Shown: positions 8,056-15,992 of the stretch, in pieces | Layout: each line of letters starts with the position of its first letter | How positions within the stretch are numbered: the stretch's first letter is position 1 | Source of the DNA: Candidatus Pelearchaeum sp. | Lineage (GTDB): Archaea > Thermoproteota > Nitrososphaeria_A > Caldarchaeales > Caldarchaeaceae | Direction: 5' to 3' | Length of the DNA: 22,493 bases | Assembly: GCA_015520425.1 (NCBI GenBank) | Contig: WAQC01000035.1 | Location: 1-22,493, forward strand | Notes under the pieces: model-generated | What the model was told of the DNA's origin: nothing | Databases searched by the model: none | Seen by the model: only the letters and a program-made list of their open reading frames with translations | Translations under genes and position numbers: made by a program

Positions 8056-8187
8056 GTGATGGTCTGCCTAGAATGCGGACACGAATTCACCCCCAACCTC
8101 TTTGAATACATACCCACGCGTCTAGCCCCATGCCCCCGCTGTAAAAGCTACAGAACAATCTCCAAGAAGAATATGAGCCGCAGCTAG
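8056..8187 (+). CDS. Small zinc ribbon protein
   Basis: About 43 residues with two Cys pairs, Cys-Leu-Glu-Cys near the start and Cys-Pro-Arg-Cys some 20 residues later, the pattern of a single four-Cys zinc ribbon. The GTG at 8056 sits eight bases after a strong ribosome site (GGAGGTG at 8041-8047); the ATG at 8059 is an alternative. It lies 34 bases after the acyl-CoA synthetase-like gene and is probably co-transcribed with it. Its final codons overlap by four bases the stop of the convergent livM gene. Function unknown; such ribbons often mediate protein or nucleic acid contacts. Confidence 0.65.
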   Translation: MMVCLECGHEFTPNLFEYIPTRLAPCPRCKSYRTISKKNMSRS

Positions 8188-9233
8188 TAGGAGAAGGGCC
8201 ACAGGTCAAAGAACCTCTTGAATTTTCTGAGCAGGCTCGCTAAGCCGCGCGGCTCGGCTATCAGTATAGCCGCGATTATTGCTCCGAAGATTATTATCTT
8301 GAACCCGAACGCTGTTGGGCCTAGCCAGGGCATGGCCGTGGCTAGCGTGCTCACCATGAAGGTTATTCCGTGTGAGACAGCTATCATAAGCATCGCGCCC
8401 AGTACCGAGCCCCAGACATAGCTTCCCAGCCCTCCCACTATAACGCCCACACCCAGCATCTCCCAGGCCAAGTCAAAGGATACGTGCTCTATTGTTATCA
8501 GGCCCAGCATGTAGCTCCAGAGGGCGCCGCCTACCCCTGCGTAGAAGCCTGAGATAGCGAATGCGAGGGCCTTATACTTCAGCAGGCTCAGCCCATGCAC
8601 CTGCGCGGCGTAGTCCTTCTCGCCTATCATGACAAGCGCCTTACCTAGTGGTGTTCTCCCTATATGCGCTATAGCCAGCCCCATCAGTATAGTTATTACC
8701 AAAAACGTGTAATACTGCTCAAGCAGTGAGAACTTATACCCAAGCAATCCCATAGGCTGCGTATATACCACCGTTCCAGGCACGTCCTTTACTATGAAGC
8801 TGAGAATCCACACTATTATGAAGTGCGCCGCCGTCGTTGAGAATAGTAGGTAGAATGCTTTTATCCGTAGTGAGGGGAGGCCGAAGAAGACTGAGGTGGC
8901 TGCCGCGATTATTCCCGCTAGGGGTATTGTGGCGATGAACGGCAGCGAGTAGGGCGGCTGGGAGAGTATAGCTGTGGCGAAAGCTCCGACACCCATGAGA
9001 GCCGAGTGCATGACGGAGAAGAGCTGCGCGTGCGTAAGGAGGTTAAGCCCCATTATCGGTATGGCGAATACGATTATCAGCATGATGAAGCTCGGTAAGA
9101 ATGATATGCCTGTAAGAGGTAGGAGGAAAAGTGCTGCAAGAAAGATAAACAAACTAACATAGTGGAACCTCTTTTGTAGGAAGGCCATGTCCTGCATGTA
9201 TGTTTCTTTAACAACGCCGCACGGCCGCGACAC
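8184..9233 (-). CDS. livM: Branched-chain amino acid-type ABC transporter permease LivM
   Basis: A 349-residue membrane protein with about ten hydrophobic helices, of the LivM family. The cytoplasmic segment LGKALVMIGEKDYAAQVHGLS (split around residues 193-213) corresponds to the loop by which these permeases contact the ATPases. It pairs with LivH to form the channel of a Liv-type importer for branched-chain or other hydrophobic amino acids, amides or small acids. The start is GTG at 9233, five bases after the livH stop; ATG at 9197 or 9188 would be shorter alternatives because the first 12 residues look atypical. The gene ends tail-to-tail with the zinc ribbon gene. Confidence 0.9.
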   Translation of the reverse strand: MSRPCGVVKETYMQDMAFLQKRFHYVSLFIFLAALFLLPLTGISFLPSFIMLIIVFAIPIMGLNLLTHAQLFSVMHSALMGVGAFATAILSQPPYSLPFIATIPLAGIIAAATSVFFGLPSLRIKAFYLLFSTTAAHFIIVWILSFIVKDVPGTVVYTQPMGLLGYKFSLLEQYYTFLVITILMGLAIAHIGRTPLGKALVMIGEKDYAAQVHGLSLLKYKALAFAISGFYAGVGGALWSYMLGLITIEHVSFDLAWEMLGVGVIVGGLGSYVWGSVLGAMLMIAVSHGITFMVSTLATAMPWLGPTAFGFKIIIFGAIIAAILIAEPRGLASLLRKFKRFFDLWPFSY

Positions 9234-9238
9234 TGTGG

Positions 9239-10165
9239 CTACACCCGCTCTATTCTAACAGTGCCGAAAAGACCATACGGCCTGAATACCAGCACTATCA
9301 GGAGTATGATGAACGGCATTATCTCCCTTATCCCAGGGATGAACGGGTTGAGATAGGTTCCTATGGAGTGCTCTATAAGGCCTAGCAGTATGCCGCCCAG
9401 TATTGCTCCACCTGGGCTATCTATGCCGCCTATCAACGCCGCTGGGAGGGCGCGCGTCAGGCCTATCACTGAGATATTTACGGTTAGCCCGTTTATCACG
9501 CCCATGATGAGGCCGCCCAGAACCGCGGCCATGTAAGCGATAATCCAGCTATACTTGTATATCTTCCTAATGCTTATCCCATGCGTCGCCGCTGCCTCAG
9601 GCTCAAGCGACACGGCTCTCATAGCAAAGCCGAAGAGCGTTCTCCTGAATATGTAGAGGAAGAAGCCGAAAACGACAGCTGCCCCAGCTATGCTCCAGAC
9701 CATAACCAGGGGAAGCTTGATGAAGCCTATCTCCAGAGGAACTGGTGGGAAGACCTCATGCTGGCCTGGGAAAATCTTCAACGCGGTACCCCAGCGGACT
9801 ATGGTAACTCCCCGCAGTATGAGAGCGAGGGCTACCGTCATCATGATGAGCGAGAGTATTGACTGCCCATAAAGCGGCCTGATTAGGAACCTCTCGGTGA
9901 GCAGCGCCAGTATAACTGTCGCAACAAGTGCAAGACCTAGACCGACGAGCAGGTTAAGAAACGGGTCCGCAACAAGTCCCAGCTCAGAGAAGAAGAGGAT
10001 TAGGTAAGCGCCTATGAGAACCATGTCGCCGACAGCTATATTGACTATCTTTCCCACTCTGTAGAGTAGGACAAAGCCCAGCGCTATTACGCCGTATATG
10101 GTGCCTGAGGCCAGGCCTAGAATCGCTGAGTTGAGCAGCAGCCCCAGCGTCTCCTCTATAGCCAC
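9239..10165 (-). CDS. livH: Branched-chain amino acid-type ABC transporter permease LivH
   Basis: A 308-residue permease with about eight hydrophobic helices, of the LivH family. The N-terminal GLASGTIYGVIALGFVLLYR is the usual first segment, and the coupling loop AMRAVSLEPEAAATHGIS is near residues 181-198. The C-terminal GGIDSPGGAILGG is also typical. The start is GTG at 10165, with GGAGGTG ten bases upstream on the minus strand. It is the first gene of a livHM unit and is divergent from the binding protein gene across a 157-base promoter region. Together with livF, livG and the binding protein it makes a complete importer. Confidence 0.92.
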   Translation of the reverse strand: MAIEETLGLLLNSAILGLASGTIYGVIALGFVLLYRVGKIVNIAVGDMVLIGAYLILFFSELGLVADPFLNLLVGLGLALVATVILALLTERFLIRPLYGQSILSLIMMTVALALILRGVTIVRWGTALKIFPGQHEVFPPVPLEIGFIKLPLVMVWSIAGAAVVFGFFLYIFRRTLFGFAMRAVSLEPEAAATHGISIRKIYKYSWIIAYMAAVLGGLIMGVINGLTVNISVIGLTRALPAALIGGIDSPGGAILGGILLGLIEHSIGTYLNPFIPGIREIMPFIILLIVLVFRPYGLFGTVRIERV

Positions 10166-10322
10166 CTGACACCAGCACCTCCATTCGTTGCGTGTTTGTC
10201 ATGAATAAAAAGAATAACTGATAAGTTTTACCATTAACGTTGTCCCTCAACTCCGCGTTTTTGTGTAAAAATCAACGTTATTATGAAAAAATTTATCTAG
10301 GATTTACGTAGATACAGCTATA
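10166..10322. promoter_or_regulatory. Divergent promoter region livH / binding protein
   Basis: The 157 bases between the two arms of the transporter cluster carry a rightward TATA-like box (ATTTATCT at 10291-10298, preceded by a purine-rich GAAAAA) about 28 bases before the ATG at 10323. They also carry a leftward box near 10220-10230. Two copies of the palindrome AACGTT, at 10236-10241 and 10274-10279, lie between them and could be operator half-elements. This is the natural place for joint control of import genes on both strands. Assigned by pattern only. Confidence 0.45.
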
Positions 10323-11717
10323 ATGTCTGCTGGAGAAAAAGTAGGTAGGAGAGGTTTTCTCTCAACAACCGCAGGAGTGATAGGCGGCCTAGTAATAGGC
10401 GGCATCGTGGGCTTCATGGCGCGGCAGCCCGAAACCAAGCTGGAGACCACAACAGTCTTCCAAACCAAGACGGTAACGGCAGGCGCTCCAGGCGCGCAGA
10501 CAGTAACAGTAACAAAGACCGAGACGGTCACTAAGGCGGCTCCTGCGGGCAAGATGGGGAAGATTACAATACCCACACTCTTTGACCTAACAGGCCCCAC
10601 ATCGGTGGTCGGCGTAGAATACGCTGATGGCGTAAATAATGCCGTGAAGTGGATTAATGAGCGGGAGGGTGGAATACCAGGCGTCGGCGAGATAGAGCTC
10701 GTCTTTACCGACTATGGCTACAAGCCCCCAGAGGCTATAAGCACGTATGACAGGTATAAGACGCAGTTCAACCCGCCGCTCATAATAGGGTGGGGCACAC
10801 CCGACACGGAGGCGCTAGCACCCAAGGTGGCGGAGGACAAGATAGCATACATCTCAGCGAGCTACTCAGCCCACCTAGACGACCCAAGTAAGACGCCGTA
10901 TAACTTCTACCCATGCGCCAGCTATTCGGAGCAGGCTAGGGCTGCTATGGTCTGGATTAGGAAGTTCTGGGACGAGCAGGGAGAGAATAGGCCTCCCAGA
11001 CTAGCACTGGCATACCAGTTCGGCCACCCATACACGACAGCGCCAAACAAGGCGATTAAAGCGATAGCACAGGAGCTGGGTATAGAGATAGTTACGGAGC
11101 AGGACGTATCGCTTAGAGCTACCGATACATCCTCGCAAGTTCTAGCAATAAAGGGCGCTAAGGCTGACTTCGTATGGTTCGGGAACACTGTGGGAAGCGC
11201 GTCTGTGTTTGCTAAGGACTTGAAGAAGCAGGATGTGGGCGCCATCATGATAAGCAACCAGTGGGGGCATGACGAGAACCTAGTAGCTCTGGCAGGCGAG
11301 GCCGCTGAAGGCGTACATGGCGCTTCTGGCCACTACTACTTCGGGATGGAGGAGAACGCTCCATCTCTCCTAAACCCGATAAAGAAGTCCGTAGAACTAT
11401 TCGGCCGCACATTCGGCCCTGAGGACAAGTTCCCAACATCAACGTACATAAGGGGATGGCTAAACCTCAGGATGGCTGCGCTGGCTATAGCGCATGCCCA
11501 CGCTAAATTCGGCGAGGTAACTGGCGAGAATATAAAGAAGGCTATGGAGATGTGGCGTCAGCAGACAATAGAGGGAGTCGTGGTTCCCCCAGTAACATTC
11601 ACGCCAAAAGACCACAGGCCGAGCACAACCTCATACATAATGAAGATTGAGAACGGGAAGTATAAGCTGGTGGATGTCATAACGGTTGAGAGGAGACCTG
11701 ACTGGCTTGGGTGGTGA
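10323..11717 (+). CDS. ABC transporter substrate-binding protein (Liv type), Tat-exported
   Basis: A 464-residue extracytoplasmic binding protein of the periplasmic binding protein type 1 (LivJ/LivK-like) family. The N-terminus has a twin-arginine signal (Arg9-Arg10-Gly-Phe-Leu) followed by a glycine-rich hydrophobic helix to about residue 32, and no lipobox Cys. The helix may stay as a membrane anchor. Residues 38-75 are a Thr/Val-rich linker, common in archaeal surface binding proteins and often glycosylated. The two-lobed binding domain begins near ITIPTLFDLTGP (about residue 81). The ligand cannot be read: branched-chain amino acids, amides or small carboxylic acids are all known for the family. 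A leaderless promoter precedes it, and T-rich sequence follows. Confidence 0.9.
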   Translation: MSAGEKVGRRGFLSTTAGVIGGLVIGGIVGFMARQPETKLETTTVFQTKTVTAGAPGAQTVTVTKTETVTKAAPAGKMGKITIPTLFDLTGPTSVVGVEYADGVNNAVKWINEREGGIPGVGEIELVFTDYGYKPPEAISTYDRYKTQFNPPLIIGWGTPDTEALAPKVAEDKIAYISASYSAHLDDPSKTPYNFYPCASYSEQARAAMVWIRKFWDEQGENRPPRLALAYQFGHPYTTAPNKAIKAIAQELGIEIVTEQDVSLRATDTSSQVLAIKGAKADFVWFGNTVGSASVFAKDLKKQDVGAIMISNQWGHDENLVALAGEAAEGVHGASGHYYFGMEENAPSLLNPIKKSVELFGRTFGPEDKFPTSTYIRGWLNLRMAALAIAHAHAKFGEVTGENIKKAMEMWRQQTIEGVVVPPVTFTPKDHRPSTTSYIMKIENGKYKLVDVITVERRPDWLGW

Positions 11718-11746
11718 GAACCAAAACACTCCTCCCCCCTATATTA

Positions 11747-11754
11747 TTTTTATC
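11747..11754 (+). promoter_or_regulatory. TATA-like box / T-run before livF
   Basis: TTTTTATC lies 30 bases downstream of the binding protein stop and about 36 bases before the livF start. It may both end the upstream transcript (T-rich) and start the livF transcript. The same octamer precedes livG. Confidence 0.35.
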
Positions 11755-11786
11755 TAGCCCGCCCATGAGATAGACTATGAGGAACG

Positions 11787-12608
11787 GTGGCCACCTTGTC
11801 GGGTAACAATGGCGACATACTCATAGAGCTGAATAACGTTGAGGTTACGTTTGACCCCTTTATCCTCGTTGTTAAGGGTGTGTCCCTGCGGGTTCCGCGT
11901 GGTGGTATTGTTGCTCTCTTGGGGGCTAACGGCGCTGGTAAGAGCACGATACTCAAGAGCATATCAGGAGTCATAAGGCTGGAGCGCGGCTGGGTTACGC
12001 GGGGCTGGATAACGCTAGACGGCAGGAGGATAGAGAACATGCTCCCAGAAGACATCGCCAAGCTGGGCATAACCTACGTTCATGAAGGTAGGAAGGTGTT
12101 TGAGGAGCTAACTGTTGAGGAAGACCTCCTCTCAGGCCTTTATGGGAGACGGACAAAGAACCCGTATGACGCTCTTGAGATGGTGTATAACTTCTTCCCA
12201 AGGCTTAGGGAGAGGCGGAGAGTGCGGAGCGGGCTGCTGAGCGGGGGAGAGCAGCAGATGCTCGTCATAGGGCGCGCACTAATCTCAAGGCCGAAGGTCC
12301 TACTCCTAGACGAGCCCTCACTAGGCCTATCACCCAAGATAGTCTCTGAGCTCTTCAAGAGCGTGAAGGAGATAAACGAGCAGGAGGAAATCTCAATCCT
12401 CCTGGCAGAGCAGAATGTCAAAAAAGCCTTGGAGATTGCCGACTATGGGTACGTCATAGAGAACGGCCGCGTGGTGATGGACGGGCCATCTGATAAGCTA
12501 ATCAACAACCCAGATGTCCAGAACTACTACCTCGGAATAGGCGAGACTGGGAGGATAAGCTACCGCGAGGTGAAGTCATACAAGCGTAGAAAGAGATGGA
12601 TAAGTTAG
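11787..12608 (+). CDS. livF: ABC transporter ATP-binding protein LivF
   Basis: A 273-residue cytoplasmic ATPase of the importer. The Walker A motif GANGAGKST is at 46-54, the ABC signature LSGGEQQ at 151-157, Walker B LLLDEP at 172-177, and the switch His is replaced by Gln in AEQN, as is usual in LivF. The N-terminal domain matches LivF in length, with a basic C-terminal tail (KSYKRRKRW) of about 20 extra residues. The start GTG at 11787 follows a GAGGA; TTG at 11796 is an alternative. It is followed by a nucleotidyltransferase gene that separates it from livG. Confidence 0.92.
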   Translation: MATLSGNNGDILIELNNVEVTFDPFILVVKGVSLRVPRGGIVALLGANGAGKSTILKSISGVIRLERGWVTRGWITLDGRRIENMLPEDIAKLGITYVHEGRKVFEELTVEEDLLSGLYGRRTKNPYDALEMVYNFFPRLRERRRVRSGLLSGGEQQMLVIGRALISRPKVLLLDEPSLGLSPKIVSELFKSVKEINEQEEISILLAEQNVKKALEIADYGYVIENGRVVMDGPSDKLINNPDVQNYYLGIGETGRISYREVKSYKRRKRWIS

Positions 12609-12647
12609 ATATTTCCTGGCCTCAAAAAGGGAGAGAGGCTGGCGAGG

Positions 12648-13068
12648 TTGTCGGATATTTTAGGAGAGAAGCTGCGGAGGGTTGAGGAGTACTCCAGATG
12701 GGTGAGAGAGAAACTTACGGTCAGGCTACTCATACTCTTCGGCTCGCTGGCCAGAGGAGACTGGACAGAGAGCAGCGATATTGATATTCTAGTTGTGGCG
12801 GATGAACTATCAGACGATGTGGGAGAAAACTACATACAGCTCAAACAATACATGATAGAGCCAATAGGCTACAATACAGATATTTTTGTAGCCGAGATAA
12901 AAAAAGCCCAACACGCTGATACTTGATGCGCTGCGATATGGAAAAATACTGTACTCTGATAAGGAATACATGGATAGGGTAGATGAAACTGTTAGGAAAA
13001 CGATGGAAGAGAGGGAGATAGTGTATGAGGGGGGAGTATGGGTTTTCAAACGCGGCGCTCAGCAATAG
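12648..13068 (+). pseudogene. Minimal nucleotidyltransferase (MNT/MntA-like), frameshifted
   Basis: The first frame encodes 92 residues and stops at 12926. It contains the nucleotidyltransferase core GSLARGDWTESSDIDILVV (about 34-52), with the GS and DxD motifs of the polymerase beta-like minimal nucleotidyltransferases, often antitoxins paired with HEPN toxins. At a run of seven A (12899-12905) the frame breaks. The +1 frame continues from 12904 to a stop at 13068 for 54 codons with the expected C-terminal pattern (NTLILDALRYGKILYSDKEY). A six-A run would restore one protein of about 139 residues. It could be a sequencing error, a real mutation, or frameshifting/slippage at the A-run. No HEPN partner is adjacent. 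The start is TTG after a GAGAGG site. Confidence 0.8.
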
Positions 13069-13083
13069 TGTGAGCGTTTAACC

Positions 13084-13091
13084 TTTTTATC
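13084..13091 (+). promoter_or_regulatory. TATA-like box of livG
   Basis: TTTTTATC lies about 26 bases (from its centre) before the TTG at 13113, leaderless spacing that favours this TTG over the ATG at 13122. It gives livG a promoter of its own after the nucleotidyltransferase gene. Confidence 0.45.
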
Positions 13092-13112
13092 TCTGTTATT
13101 GTTGGATGTGGC

Positions 13113-13859
13113 TTGGTATATATGCCGCTGCTGGAGGCGCGCGACATACATCTTAGCTTCGGCGGCGTAGTAGCTCTTAGGGGAGTTGATTTCACAGTTG
13201 AGCGCGGACAGCTAGTAGCCCTAGTAGGCCCCAACGGCTCTGGGAAGACGAGCCTCCTAAACTGCATCTGCGGCTTCTACAAACCCCAGAAAGGAAGAAT
13301 CTACTTCAACGGCATGGACATAACGCGTAAGCCTCCTCATAAGCGGGCAGCGCTGGGGATAGGTAGAACATTCCAAACACCATATATCTTTCACGGGACA
13401 GTCCTTGATAACATAATCGTAGGCTACATGACGCGGCACGGTGGGATAATAAACTCGCTTAGATACAAGGCCATGCGCGAAGCACGTGAGCAGGCTGAGA
13501 TACTCATAGACTTCGTGGAGCTGGAGCAGTACCGCGAAGCCCACGCCGAGGGGCTTCCGATGGGGATAAGAAAGAAGATAGAACTGGCTAGAATACTCAT
13601 GTGGAACCCAGAGGCTATACTTCTAGACGAGCCAAGCTCAGGGCTGAGCATAGACGAAAAGCGCGACATGGCACGGTTCATACAGGAACTCCATGAGGTT
13701 CTAGGGAAGACGATAGTGCTGGTTGAGCATGACATGTCGCTCGTCTATGACCTCTCTGAGAAGACCGTAGTCCTTGACGCTGGGCAGAAGATAGCTGAGG
13801 GCAAGCCTGAGATTGTGATTCAGGAGGCAAGCGTCATAAAGGCTTACTTGGGAGAGTAG
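13113..13859 (+). CDS. livG: ABC transporter ATP-binding protein LivG
   Basis: A 248-residue ATPase partner of LivF. Walker A GPNGSGKT is at 39-46; the signature region reads LPMGIRKKIELAR, a LivG-type variant of the ABC signature; Walker B LLDEPSSGL and the switch His in VEHDM follow. The beginning LLEARDIHLSFGGVVAL is typical of LivG. Start is TTG 13113 by promoter spacing; ATG 13122 would remove three residues. It completes the five-part importer, though separated from livF by about 500 bases holding the broken nucleotidyltransferase gene. A long-chain acyl-CoA synthetase gene follows 63 bases later. Confidence 0.92.
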   Translation: MVYMPLLEARDIHLSFGGVVALRGVDFTVERGQLVALVGPNGSGKTSLLNCICGFYKPQKGRIYFNGMDITRKPPHKRAALGIGRTFQTPYIFHGTVLDNIIVGYMTRHGGIINSLRYKAMREAREQAEILIDFVELEQYREAHAEGLPMGIRKKIELARILMWNPEAILLDEPSSGLSIDEKRDMARFIQELHEVLGKTIVLVEHDMSLVYDLSEKTVVLDAGQKIAEGKPEIVIQEASVIKAYLGE

Positions 13860-13922
13860 CGTATCCTGTTGCGTGGGGTAAAGAATATTTAGGGACGTGG
13901 GTTTAGGTTTTCTGAAGCCTAC

Positions 13923-15944
13923 ATGGCGCAGGTCGGGGTAACCGAGGCGCGGCTGGCTGAGGAGCAGCTACCTGAGTGGGTTAGGGAGGTTATAAGAACC
14001 GCGCCAGAGGAGCTGGTTGGAGTATGTTATGGAGAGTATCCTGATGTAGAGCTACCTAGGGAAGATACGTTTCCAAAGTTATTGGCTAGGATGGCGGAGG
14101 CGCGTGGGAGCTACACCGCCCTCAGGGAGAAGGAGCACGGGATATGGAGGAGAATAACATGGAGAGAGCTCCTAACACATGTTAGAAACCTCGCACTAGG
14201 GCTCCGCGCACTAGGCTTCAAGCAAGGCGACAAGATAACCCTGATAGGAGACAACAGGCCAGAGTGGATGTACACCTTCCTCGGAGCAGAGGCCGCTGGC
14301 GGCATTCCATTCGGGGTATATCAAGACAACCTGGCGGAACAGCTACTCCCACTCATAAGAAACAGCGACTCAACATGGATATACTGCGAGGACCAGGAGC
14401 AGACCGATAAGGTTCTCTCAATACTGGACGAGCTTCCGCAGGTTGAGAAGATAATAGTTGAGGATTGGACAGGGATGTGGCGCTACCGAGACAACCCAAA
14501 GCTCATCAGCCTAAGAGAGATTGAGGACATGGGCGCCAAGATGGCGGAGAGAGAGCCAGGGCTGTTCAGCGACATGATAAGCAGACAGTCTAAAGATGAT
14601 GTGGCGTGCTTCGTAACATCCTCAGGAACTACTGGCGTCCCCAAGTGCGTCATCCTGACCTACGAGAACCTCCTCTTCATGGGGAGCGCCATGAGGAAGA
14701 TAGTCCCCATGGGGCCGCGCGATGATTACTTCTCTTTCCTCCCCTTCGCCTGGATTGGGGAGATTATGATGGTCTTCTCATGCGGGCTGACAGCTGGCTT
14801 TAGGATAAACTTCTACGAAGAGCCTGAAACCGTTTGGCGGGACTTCCGCGAGATAGGGCCGACGATAATGTTCGGCCCACCTAGGATATGGAGGGACATA
14901 GTATCCCAGATACAGGTGAAGATAGCAGACTCGGGGAGGCTTCGTAGAGCTCTATTTGAGAAAGCCCTCCAGCTGGCGTATAAGCGCGTTGATATGGAGT
15001 TTAGGCGCGAGCCTGCCCCAACGTTCCTCAAGCTCTCCAACTGGCTGGCCTACTGGCTCATCTTCAGGCCAATACTGGATAAGGTGGGGCTGAAGCGGAT
15101 AAGACACGCATACACAGGCGGAGCGCAGGTCTCGGTTGACGACTTCAAGTTCCTACGGGCTATAGGTGTGAATATTAAGCAGATTTACGGCCAGACGGAA
15201 ATATCAGGAATATCATGCCTGCATAGAGACGGGGATGTGGACCCATGGACAGCTGGCAAGCCCCTGCCTGGCACGGTTATAGCGATAACCCGTAATGGTG
15301 AGATTATCTCTAAGAGCAGGGCCGTTATGCGCGGCTACTACGACAGGCCAGACTCGCAGGACGTTAGAAACGGCTGGCTATACTCGGCAGACTCAGGCAT
15401 GGTTGACAGCAAGGGGCATCTGGTCGTCGTTGACAGGATGTCGGACATCATAGTGCTGCAAGACGGCACGCGTGTTCCTCCACAGCATATAGAGAATAGG
15501 CTCAAGTTCAGCCCATACATACGCGAGGCCTGCATACTAGACCATGGGAGACCATACGTAACGGCGATACTCAATATTCATCCCGAGAATGTGGGTAAGT
15601 GGGCTGAGGATAACAACATACCCTATACGGGTTATGTTGACCTTTCTCAGAAGCCGCAGGTGTATGAGTTATTAGCGGATGTCGTTAGGCGCGTGAATAG
15701 GGACCTGCCCGCTGGGATGAGGATTCGGAAATTCACGATACTATACAAGGAGTTCCACCCAGATGATGATGAGATTACGCGGACTAGGAAGCTGAGGCGC
15801 GGCCTTATACGCGAGAGGTATAAGCCTGTTATAGACGCCCTCTACAGCGACGCTGGTGAGGTCTCATTCCTAGGAGAGGTAAGATACGAAGATGGCCGCC
15901 GCGACACGATAAACGTAACGATGAAAATCGTTCAAGTAGAGTAG
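13923..15944 (+). CDS. Long-chain-type acyl-CoA synthetase (AMP-forming)
   Basis: A 673-residue ANL superfamily ligase of the FadD15/long-chain type, joining a carboxylic acid to CoA with ATP going to AMP. The phosphate loop SSGTTGVPK is at 233-241, YGQTE at 422-426, and GWLYSAD at 484-490, a mild variant of the usual GWxxTGD that keeps the Asp. The C-terminal DDEITRTRKLRR (about 615-626) supplies the catalytic Lys region in the form typical of long-chain enzymes. The length, with the C-terminal insertion near 570-600, also fits that subgroup. Unlike the gene at 6498, all essential residues are present. Located between the Liv importer and an acyl-CoA mutase, it may activate the imported or released acid; the chain length is not decided. 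Confidence 0.88.
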   Translation: MAQVGVTEARLAEEQLPEWVREVIRTAPEELVGVCYGEYPDVELPREDTFPKLLARMAEARGSYTALREKEHGIWRRITWRELLTHVRNLALGLRALGFKQGDKITLIGDNRPEWMYTFLGAEAAGGIPFGVYQDNLAEQLLPLIRNSDSTWIYCEDQEQTDKVLSILDELPQVEKIIVEDWTGMWRYRDNPKLISLREIEDMGAKMAEREPGLFSDMISRQSKDDVACFVTSSGTTGVPKCVILTYENLLFMGSAMRKIVPMGPRDDYFSFLPFAWIGEIMMVFSCGLTAGFRINFYEEPETVWRDFREIGPTIMFGPPRIWRDIVSQIQVKIADSGRLRRALFEKALQLAYKRVDMEFRREPAPTFLKLSNWLAYWLIFRPILDKVGLKRIRHAYTGGAQVSVDDFKFLRAIGVNIKQIYGQTEISGISCLHRDGDVDPWTAGKPLPGTVIAITRNGEIISKSRAVMRGYYDRPDSQDVRNGWLYSADSGMVDSKGHLVVVDRMSDIIVLQDGTRVPPQHIENRLKFSPYIREACILDHGRPYVTAILNIHPENVGKWAEDNNIPYTGYVDLSQKPQVYELLADVVRRVNRDLPAGMRIRKFTILYKEFHPDDDEITRTRKLRRGLIRERYKPVIDALYSDAGEVSFLGEVRYEDGRRDTINVTMKIVQVE

Positions 15945-15972
15945 TTGGTAATGTCTGGCTAGTTACGAAGAG

Positions 15973-15980
15973 CTTATAAG
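15973..15980 (+). promoter_or_regulatory. TATA-like box of the acyl-CoA mutase gene
   Basis: CTTATAAG lies about 28 bases before the ATG at 16005 and only 16 before the ATG at 15993. Leaderless spacing therefore points to 16005 as the real start. Confidence 0.45.
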
Positions 15981-15992
15981 AAAATCAGTAGT

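Noticed and set aside
8002..8058. Longer version of the zinc ribbon protein starting within the acyl-CoA synthetase-like gene
   Set aside because: The strong ribosome site at 8041-8047 points to GTG 8056 or ATG 8059, and the added Gly/Ala-rich residues have no domain meaning.
9581..9872. Two rightward open frames inside livH
   Set aside because: Contained entirely in the livH reading frame region with no family resemblance or ribosome site.
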